Assembly: GCA_949752745.1 (NCBI GenBank)
Contig: OX457028.1
Span: forward strand, 27,430,645 to 27,494,644
Direction of reading: 5' to 3'
Source of the DNA: Protula sp. h YS-2021
Lineage: Eukaryota > Annelida > Polychaeta > Sabellida > Serpulidae
Length of the DNA: 64,000 nucleotides
In this document: positions 56,716 through 64,000 of the stretch, one piece after another
Layout: the number at the start of each line of letters is the position of its first letter
Numbering within the stretch: the first letter of the stretch is position 1
Translations under genes and position numbers: made by a program
The notes under the pieces: generated by a model
The model's input: the letters and a program-made list of their open reading frames with translations, nothing else
The model's database searches: none
Told to the model about the DNA's origin: nothing

Positions 56716-57361
56716 GTAAGCAAACGGTGTGGTATTTTAAAGAATAATTCTAAAGTAAGTGAGAAACCAGCTCTGTTTTGTATTGGCTATTCCGGAATAG
56801 ACAAGCACCGATTGGAATGTCCGGAAATCAGACAGCATATATGAACAATTTTAGTGCTTTAGATGTACAGATTTTGGAAAAAGTATGCAAATGTATTTTT
56901 TTAAATGTGATATTTTGCTTGGGTATTCGATTGTGAACTGCAGACACTTAAAAAAAACATAATTTAAATGCAACACGCAACTATTTTAAAAATTTTCCCT
57001 TTTTTCGGACGAATTGCATTTATCAATTACATCAGTAATCGGTTGTCTATTCCTGAAAAGCATATCAAAGCATTCGCTTTCTTTTTTTCTTTAGAACTTT
57101 TAATTTTTACAATATGTTGGAACAGTGTTTGGGAGGCTGTTTATCTAAATGTGCACTTATACCCTGTCTAGATTGAGTGTCCGTACCGTGGTAGCAATCG
57201 TAGTGAGACATCCTCATTTTAGTTTAACTGTGCTTCGGTACTTTTTTAGGCATTTGACGTTTGAATCGTTTTAGAAGCGTAGAAAAATAGCGGTGTTTTA
57301 TAGCCAATGACTGGAACAAACCCAGATTACGTAGATCAATGTACAAAGTTCAAGTGCATTG
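56716..57361 (+). other. Spacer after fucosidase exon 1 copy 1
   Basis: Intron-like DNA following the donor. Searching it for an exon 2 ([16 protein letters not shown]) gave nothing. Confidence 0.6.
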
Positions 57362-58560
57362 CAGTGTCGACGTTGGTAGCTGTCACTCAATCTTCAGTGC
57401 TATTGTTGGTGGCTGTCACTCAATCTTCAGTGTTATTGTTGGTGGCTGTCACTCAATCTTCAGTGTTATTGTTGGTGGCTGTCACTCAATCTTCAGTGCT
57501 ATTGTTGGTGGCTGTCACTCAGTCTTCAGTGCTGCTTTTGGTGGCTGTCAGTCAATCTTCAGTGTTATTGTTGGTGGCTGTCACTCAATCTTCAGTGTTA
57601 TTGTTGGTGGCTGTCACTCATTCTTCAGTGCTATTGTTGGTGGCTGTCACTCAATCTTCGGTGTTATTGTTGTGGCTGTCACTCAATCTTCAGTGTTATT
57701 GTTGGTGGCTGTCACTCCATCTTCAGTGCTGTTGTTGGTGGCTGTCACTCAATCTTTAGTGCTATTTTTGGTGGCTGTCACTCAATCTTCAATGCTTCTT
57801 TTGCTGGCTGTCACTCAGTCTTCAGTGCTATTGTTGGTGACTGTCACTCAATCTTCAATGCTACTTTTGGTGGCTGTCACTCAGTCTTCAGTGTTATTGT
57901 TGGTGGCTGTCACTCAATCTTCAGTGTTATTGTTGGTGGCTGTCACTCAATCTTCAGTGCTGTTGTTGGTGGCTGTCACTCAATCTTTAGTGCTATTTTT
58001 GGTGGCTGTCACTCAGTCTTCAATGCTTCTTTTGCTGGCTGTCACTCAGTCTTCAGTGCTATTGTTGGTAGCTGTCACTCAGGCTTTTTAGTACTATTGT
58101 TGGTGGCTGTCACTCAATCTTCAGTGCTGTTGTTGGTGGCTGTCACTCAATCTTCAGTGCTGTTGTTGGTGGCTGTCACTCAATCTTTAGTGCTATTTTT
58201 GGTGGCTGTCACTCAGTCTTCAATGCTTCTTTTGCTGGCTGTCACTCAATCTTCAATACTATTGTTGGTGGCTGTCACTCAATCTTCAGTGCTATTGTTG
58301 GTGGCTGTCACTTAATCTTCAGTGTTATTGTTGGTGGCTGTCACTCAATCTTCAGTGTTATTGTTGGTGGCTGTCACTCAATCTTCAGTGCTATTGTTGG
58401 TGGCTGTCACTCAATCTTCAGTGTTATTGTTGGTGGCTGTCACTCAATCTTCAGTGCTATTGTTGGTGGCTGTCACTCAGTCTTTAGTGCTATTGTTGGT
58501 AGCTGTCACTCAGCCTTTTCAGTGCTATTGTTGGTGGCTATCACTCATTCTCTTCAGTTC
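57362..58560 (+). repeat. 33-bp minisatellite
   Basis: About 36 copies of a 33-bp unit such as GTTGGTGGCTGTCACTCAAT then CTTCAGTGCTATT. Because 33 is a multiple of three, long ORFs (LVAVTQSSVLL repeats) arise in all frames; they are by-products of the repeat. It lies between exon 1 copies 1 and 2. Confidence 0.95.
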
Positions 58561-59159
58561 TTTTCATGCTCACTGACGATCCTATAGATCTCGCTGTGAT
58601 CCCAAGCCACAGCAGTCGCCATTTCAGTCGATAAAATGATACTCTTTAAAGCTCTTGCGTGATCTCTCTTGCCATGTGGTAAAATCATTGATGGCTGTCG
58701 TCGCTACTAGTCCCATACTAATACACAATCGCTGTTGCTACCTATCACTTTTTGTGGTCTGGGATCGAACTTTTTAATATTGCTTGAAGCGAGGAATATC
58801 TGTTTAGACTTTAACACATGCTTCTGGCATGGCCACCTGAATAGGAACCCCTCTCCCCCTTTAGGAGTTGGGTGGTTGGATGGATGGGTGTTTGATTGGG
58901 AATTTGATGGGGGTTTGCATCAGGTCGCAACCTCGGCGGGACAGTGGTGAAGCTGTTCTCACTTACTGCCCATTTAAAATTACCATCCGCGTTATTTCAC
59001 ATGATTTCACTGCAAACACTGCAATGTCATTGCACCACTCCCACATACTGCCTTTGGGCTGGTTTAGAAAATGACTAGAAAGTCGACCAAGTTTTGGTGA
59101 AAAAAATAACACTTTACCCTTGGTGCAGAGTTCATTGATTTTTTTTTTTTTCCCCTTAG
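58561..59159 (+). other. Flank between minisatellite and exon 1 copy 2
   Basis: No exon seen. It ends in a T-run and CCCCTTAG, a strong acceptor directly before the copy 2 ATG, so an upstream untranslated exon may exist. Confidence 0.5.
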
Positions 59160-59581
59160 ATGATGCTGTTCCTGTCGAGTATCATAATAATACTTGTTGT
59201 CCTGCACAACGCCGCCAGCCACATCAGCGAGCATGGATACAGCGCGTACGGGAATTCCATAGATAATAAGGCTTTACCCCGGCAAATAAAGACCCAGCGA
59301 TACGCGCCAAACTGGCCTTCTTTGGACACTAGACCCTTGCCACAATGGTTTGATGATGCTAAAGTAGGCATTTTTATCCACTGGGGTGTATTCGCTGTGC
59401 CGGCATTTCGATCTGAATGGTTCTGGGAAGACTGGCATGGCAAGAAATCTCCTGATTGTGTGGAATTTATGCAAAAGAATTACAGACCTGGCTTCACTTA
59501 CGCAGACTTTGCTTCTGCATTTACAGCGGAGTTTTACGATCCTGCGCAATGGGCTGACGTATTTCAAGCCTCTGGTGCAAA
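59160..59581 (+). CDS. Alpha-L-fucosidase exon 1, copy 2 (no exon 2 of its own)
   Basis: An ATG opens 140 codons plus 2 nt, ending GGTGCAAA at a GTAAGT donor. It has a hydrophobic signal peptide ([20 protein letters not shown]), then [51 protein letters not shown] and [17 protein letters not shown]. It is nearer to copy 1 than to copy 3, and the stretch from [10 protein letters not shown] to the donor is almost identical in copies 1 and 2. Phase 2 fits the acceptor at 63316. Like copy 1, it is an alternative first coding exon or an orphan duplicate. The frame is intact, with no sign of decay. Confidence 0.82.
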
Positions 59582-59774
59582 GTAAGTTTTTGATGGAAAA
59601 GCGAGTTATTTACTGCTTAAGTCCACTTTAGAATAACTTTAAAATAGTTTTGCAAACTGTGTGATAGATGTTTTTTGCTTGAAAATTATCATTTTTGTTT
59701 TCATAGTTTTTGGTATCTTGGATGAAAGCCGTCGCTGTAGCTCTAAATCGCTTAGAGTGCTATGCTTGTGTACT
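59582..59774 (+). other. Spacer after fucosidase exon 1 copy 2
   Basis: Short intron-like DNA; no exon 2. Confidence 0.6.
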
Positions 59775-62008
59775 TGTGCTGTGACCATTCACCCTGTCAC
59801 TATGAATGTGTGCTGCTGCCGTGGTCCTCAGTCACCAGGTTACTATGAATGTGTGGTGTTGTCGGGGTCCTCAGTCACCAGGTTACTATGGTTGTGTGCT
59901 GTTGCCGGGGTCCTCATTCACCAGGTTACTATGAATGTGTGGTGTTGTCGGGGTCCTCAGTCACCAGGTTAATATGGTTGTGTGCTGCTGCCGTGGTCCT
60001 CAGTCACCAGGTCACTATGGTTGTGTGCTGTTGCCGTGGTCCTCAGTCACCAGGTCACTATGAATGTGTGGTGTTGCCGGGGTCCTCAGTCACCAGGTCA
60101 CTATGGTTGTGTGGTGTTGCTATAGTCCCCATTCACCACGTCACTATGAATGTGTGGTGTTGCCGGGGTCCTCAGTCACCAGATTACTATGGTTGTGTGC
60201 TGTTGCCGTGGTCCTCAGTCACCAGGTCACTATGGTTGTGTGCTGTTGCCGTGGTCCTCAGTCACCAGGTCACTATGAATGTGTGGTGTTGCCGGGGTCC
60301 TCAGTCATCAGATTACTATGGTTGTGTGCTGTTGCCGTGGTCCTCATTCACCAGGTCACCATGGTTGTGTGGTGTTGCCGTGGTCCTCATTCACCAGGTT
60401 ACTATGGTTGTGTGCCGTTGCCGTGGTCCTCATTCACCAGGTTACTATGGTTGTGTGCTGCTGCCGTGGTCCTTATTCACCAGGTCACTATGAATGTGTG
60501 GTGTTGTCGGGGTCCTCAGTCACCAGGTTACTATGGTTGTGGCTGTTGCCGGGGTCCTCATTCACCAGGTTACTATGAATGTGTGGTGTTGTCGGGGTCC
60601 TCAGTCACCAGGTTAATATGGTTGTGTGCTGCTGCCGTGGTCCTCAGTCACCAGGTCACTATGGTTGTGTGCTGTTGCCGTGGTCCTCAGTCACCAGGTC
60701 ACTATGAATGTGTGGTGTTGCCGGGGTCCTCAGTCACCAGGTCACTATGGTTGTGTGGTGTTGCTATAGTCCCCATTCACCACGTCACTATGAATGTGTG
60801 GTGTTGCCGGGGTCCTCAGTCACCAGATTACTATGGTTGTGTGCTGTTGCCGTGGTCCTCATTCACCAGGTCACTATGAATGTGTGCTGCTACCGTGGTC
60901 CTCAGTCACCAGGTCACTATGAATGTGTGCTGCTGCCGTGGTCCTCAGTCACCAGGTCACTATGAATGTGTGGTGTTGCCGTGGTCCTCATTCACCAGGT
61001 TACTATGGTTGTGTGCTGCTACCGTGGTCCTCAGTCACCAGGTCACTATGAATGTGTGGTGTTGTCGGGGTCCTCAGTCACCAGGTTACTATTGTTGTGT
61101 GCTGCTGCCGTGGTCCTCAGTCACCAGGTCACTATGAATGTGTGGTGTTGCCGGGGTCCTCAGTCACCAGGTCACTATGGTTGTGTGCTGTTGCCGTGGT
61201 CTTCAGTCACTAGGTCACTATGAATGTGTGGTGTTGCCGGGGTCCTCAGTCACCAGGTTACTATGGTGTGTGCTGCTACCGTGGTCCTCATTCACCAGGT
61301 TACTATGGTTGTGTGCTGTTGCCGTGGTCCTCAGTCACCAGGTCACTATGGTTGTGTGCTGTTGCCGGGGTCCTCAGTCACCAGGTCACTATGAATGTGT
61401 GGTGTTGTCGGGGTCCTCAGTCACCAAGTTACTATGGTGTGTGCTGCTACCGTGGTCCTCATTCACCAGGTTGCTATGGTTGTGTGCTGCTGCCGTGGTC
61501 CTCAGTCACCAGGTCACTATGAATGTGTGGTGTTGCCGTGGTCCTCATTCACCAGGTTACTATGGTTGTGTGCTGCTACCGTGGTCCTCAGTCACCAGGT
61601 CACTATGAATGTGTGCTGCTGCCGTGGTCCTCAGTCACCAGGTCACTATGAATGTGTGGTGTTGCCGTGGTCCTCATTCACCAGGTTGCTATGGTTGTGT
61701 GCTGCTGCCGTGGTCCTCAGTCACCAGGTCACTATGAATGTGTGGTGTTGCCGTGGTCCTCATTCACCAGGTTACTATGGTTGTGTGCTGCTACCGTGGT
61801 CCTCAGTCACCAGGTCACTATGAATGTGTGCTGCTGCCGTGGTCCTCAGTCACCAGGTCACTATGAATGTGTGGTGTTGCCGTGGTCCTCAGTCACCAGG
61901 TTACTATGGTTGTGTGCTGCTGCCGTGGTCCTCAGTCACCAGGTCACTATGGTTGTGTGCTGCTGCCGTGGTCCTCATTCACCTCGTCACTATGGTTGTG
62001 TGCTGTGA
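59775..62008 (+). repeat. 43-bp minisatellite
   Basis: About 52 copies of a 43-bp unit such as TGTGTGCTGCTGCCGTGGTC then CTCAGTCACCAGGTCACTATGGT. Units alternate between a GAATGTGTGGTG form and a GGTTGTGTGCTG form, and longer blocks recur, so higher-order repeats are present. Long ORFs here (GPQSPGYYECVV-type repeats) are by-products. It lies between exon 1 copies 2 and 3. Confidence 0.95.
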
Positions 62009-62172
62009 TATCACACGAAATCTTACGATGAGTGGATCGTTTTCACTATCTTGATAAAGTAGTGGGACATATTATACTTGTTCTTTCAAACCAGTGAAGA
62101 GTTCGTCTCGGTGCATCGCTGTTGTAGATTGCCGGTTGTTTGCATCGAGTCATGTGAAGTCATTTGACCGAA

Positions 62173-62182
62173 ACCACGTGAC
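62173..62182 (+). promoter_or_regulatory. CLEAR-like E-box upstream of fucosidase copy 3
   Basis: ACCACGTGAC, about 80 bases upstream of the ATG, matches 8 of 10 positions of the CLEAR palindrome GTCACGTGAC bound by TFEB/MITF proteins at vertebrate lysosomal gene promoters. A closer match, GTCACGTGAT, lies in intron 1 at 63063-63072. E-boxes are common, so this is suggestive only. Confidence 0.28.
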
Positions 62183-62262
62183 ATTTCTATAGACTTAAAG
62201 TAGTTCACTTACTTTTGAAGTCATATGCGAGATCCTGATGTGAGGATTCGGCCGTAAAAAAA

Positions 62263-64000
62263 ATGGAATTGCACGTATTTGGTGTGGTTGTTAGTTTGGT
62301 ATTGGCGGGGATAACTGCCGCGGAATACGAACCCACGTGGGATTCTCTGGATAAACGTCCGATTCCATCGTGGTATGACGAGTCCAAGCTAGGAATTTTT
62401 ATCCATTGGGGTGTATTTTCAGTACCCGCTTTTGGGTCCGAATGGTTTTGGGAAAATTGGCAAGGAACGAAAGGTAGCGATTATGTGGCTTTCATGGAGA
62501 AGAACTATCGGCCTGGCTTCGCCTATGCCGATTTTGCATCGCAGTTCCAGGCAGAGATGTTTGATCCGAATGCATGGGCGGATGTATTCAAGGCTTCCGG
62601 AGCGAGGTTAGCTTTTTTCCGTGTGCTTTTTCGTTACCAATGCCCTTCGTTGATGTTAATTCTGCTTCATGTAAAGCAAGTGAAAGAAGGTCTGTTTGAT
62701 CAATAGGAAATTCATACAGGCACCACTTTGTGGAATGTCCACGCTTTCAAACTGAAGTTCCTTGATAACAGTGGTCTGAATGTTTCTTTTCCTTTAGTGT
62801 TATTTTTTATCACAGAGCGCTAGCTTCTGTCTTAATTTTTCCGGCCTTTTGGAATTTCGTGAGGTAAACCGCTGCTTGATTGGTCGACTTGCGTTTGGTC
62901 TGCCGACATTAGTTTTCTTCTGGATTTATTTCTGCAAGTTCTTTCTCTAATGTTAGACAACAGGAAGGGGCGTACACGTAACTGTCATGTTTTGGTGGGT
63001 GTGTGGAGATAACCAAGCCTGTGTGTGTGCTTAACCTTTCACTGTTCGCCATTTTTAAACTCGTCACGTGATCAGATAGATACCGATGCTCCAGTTTGCA
63101 CAGCAAAAATTAGGTGAAGTATTCTTAAGAAAACCTAATTGCTTTTCGTCGTTTATGGGGTGATCTCGACTCAGAATTGCATTGAATATTAACACTAATA
63201 CGGACAGCACAGCCATCATTCTACTCTCTTCATATATAATCCAGAGTAGAAATTTGTTCGAGCTGAATCCTGAATGAAATCTTAAAAGAAAAAAAGTGAG
63301 GGTCACCTGTTTCAGATATGTCGTACTCACGAGCAAGCATCACGAGGGCTTTACCAATTGGCCGTCAAAGGTCTCCTTCAACTGGAATGCCATGGATGTC
63401 GGCCCAAAGCGTGACTTAGTCGGTAAGTGGTCATTGTGTGTCGTTCTGGAAGAAGATGGTTGGTCTGTAAAAGGCCTGCCTCACATGTTCGGTAGATGGC
63501 GCTTTGGCGGCGTACACAGTGCATGACTGGTCATACCTTTTATATATATAGCTTCATTCGAAATAATTTTCTCGACTCAGTTGATATTTTTAGTGACATT
63601 TCAAAATTCATGCATGTCTTTTCACTGGTTTGGAGTGGAACGGATTAACCAGCATCTGTTTCTGCAGTGTTATCAATAGTATTTTGAATAAATTAAGATT
63701 CGGAGAGAGCATGAACGGTTCTGATGTTCCATTTCATAGTTTATAAAGTATTAAACATCGATATCTGTCATGTCAAACTGATTTAAATTTATTGATATTG
63801 CCTTCACCAATTTATTTCGCTCTAAGACATTGAAATGAAAACAATGTCACCGATTTGTCTGTTCCAACAAATGTCATTAACCCTGACTAATGCTGAAGAA
63901 GATCACTGTTACACGGAAAATGTCGAAACTGTAGTTCATTGCATTTATGCAGGTGACTTGGCTCAGGCTCTCCGAGCGAAAACCGATATCAAATTTGGTC
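62263..64000 (+). CDS. FUCA: Alpha-L-fucosidase (GH29), copy 3 with exons 1-3, continues past the window
   Basis: Exons are 62263-62606 (114 codons plus 2 nt, GTTAGC donor), 63316-63422 and 63953 onward. Phases 2 and 1 agree. Exon 1 has a signal peptide ([20 protein letters not shown]) and then [59 protein letters not shown]. Exon 2 gives [17 protein letters not shown] and [14 protein letters not shown]; the paired His of KHHEGF lines the GH29 active site. Exon 3 begins [16 protein letters not shown]. The catalytic nucleophile Asp and the beta-sandwich domain lie beyond 64000. Unlike copies 1 and 2, its ATG is not preceded by a splice acceptor, so it probably sits in a true first exon with its own promoter. 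Confidence 0.9.

Noticed and set aside
57307..58576. Long ORFs of LVAVTQSSVLL repeats, up to 250 codons
   Set aside because: They follow from a 33-bp minisatellite whose length is a multiple of three, with open stretches in more than one frame. No start context, signal or domain was seen.
59661..62054. Many ORFs of GPQSPGYYECVV-type repeats
   Set aside because: They follow from a 43-bp minisatellite read through successive frames; overlapping ORFs in several frames show there is no single coding frame.
56291..62606. Three complete fucosidase genes
   Set aside because: No KHHEGF-type exon 2 exists between copies 1 and 2 or between copies 2 and 3; only one exon 2 was found.

Overview
The window is AT-rich nuclear DNA from an animal. 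Spliced genes, an animal TRPV-type channel pair, a signal-peptide GH29 fucosidase and a heavy load of decayed transposons all say so. The repeat types point to a lophotrochozoan, most likely a mollusc: DIRS-like tyrosine-recombinase retroelements, and a Pearl-like element with a tandem core followed by a GACGGACA microsatellite. The species call is inference.

Layout. The first coding exon of a TECPR1-like gene runs off the left edge (147-380, minus). From 1.8 to 13.3 kb lie retroelement remains: a gag-like relic with a CCHC knuckle, a deletion derivative of a DIRS-like element (5.6-7.0 kb), and a longer degenerate copy (7.5-13.25 kb) interrupted by a hAT element that keeps a broken transposase end. 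From 13.9 to 37.4 kb sit two TRPV-like channel genes head to head, one on minus (23506 to 13943) and one on plus (28559 to 37419). Both were assembled exon by exon with splice sites and phases that agree. Their introns and the 5 kb between them carry a foldback element, a Pearl-like element and several copies of a MITE family rich in GATATC/GATCTC modules. From 39.9 to 45.6 kb is a second DIRS-like element in gag, RT, RNase H, recombinase order (minus), whose RT still shows an intact YPDDWL box. From 46 to 53.6 kb are small orphan exons and relics: a RecQ-like helicase motif I exon, a C-x2-C zinc-type exon, two tandem Cys/His units, and a Tigger/pogo transposase end.

The right end (56.3-64 kb) holds an alpha-L-fucosidase (GH29) locus. 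Exon 1, with its signal peptide, is present three times in tandem (56291, 59160, 62263). Only the third is followed by exons 2 and 3, and the gene continues beyond the window. All three exon 1 copies end in the same splice phase, so each could join the shared exon 2. The copies are separated by a 33-bp minisatellite and a 43-bp minisatellite.

How the genes work together: the two channels are paralogues that could share a regulatory region and possibly subunits. TECPR1 (autophagosome-lysosome) and fucosidase (lysosomal or secreted glycan degradation) lie about 56 kb apart with unrelated DNA between them, and no functional unit is implied.
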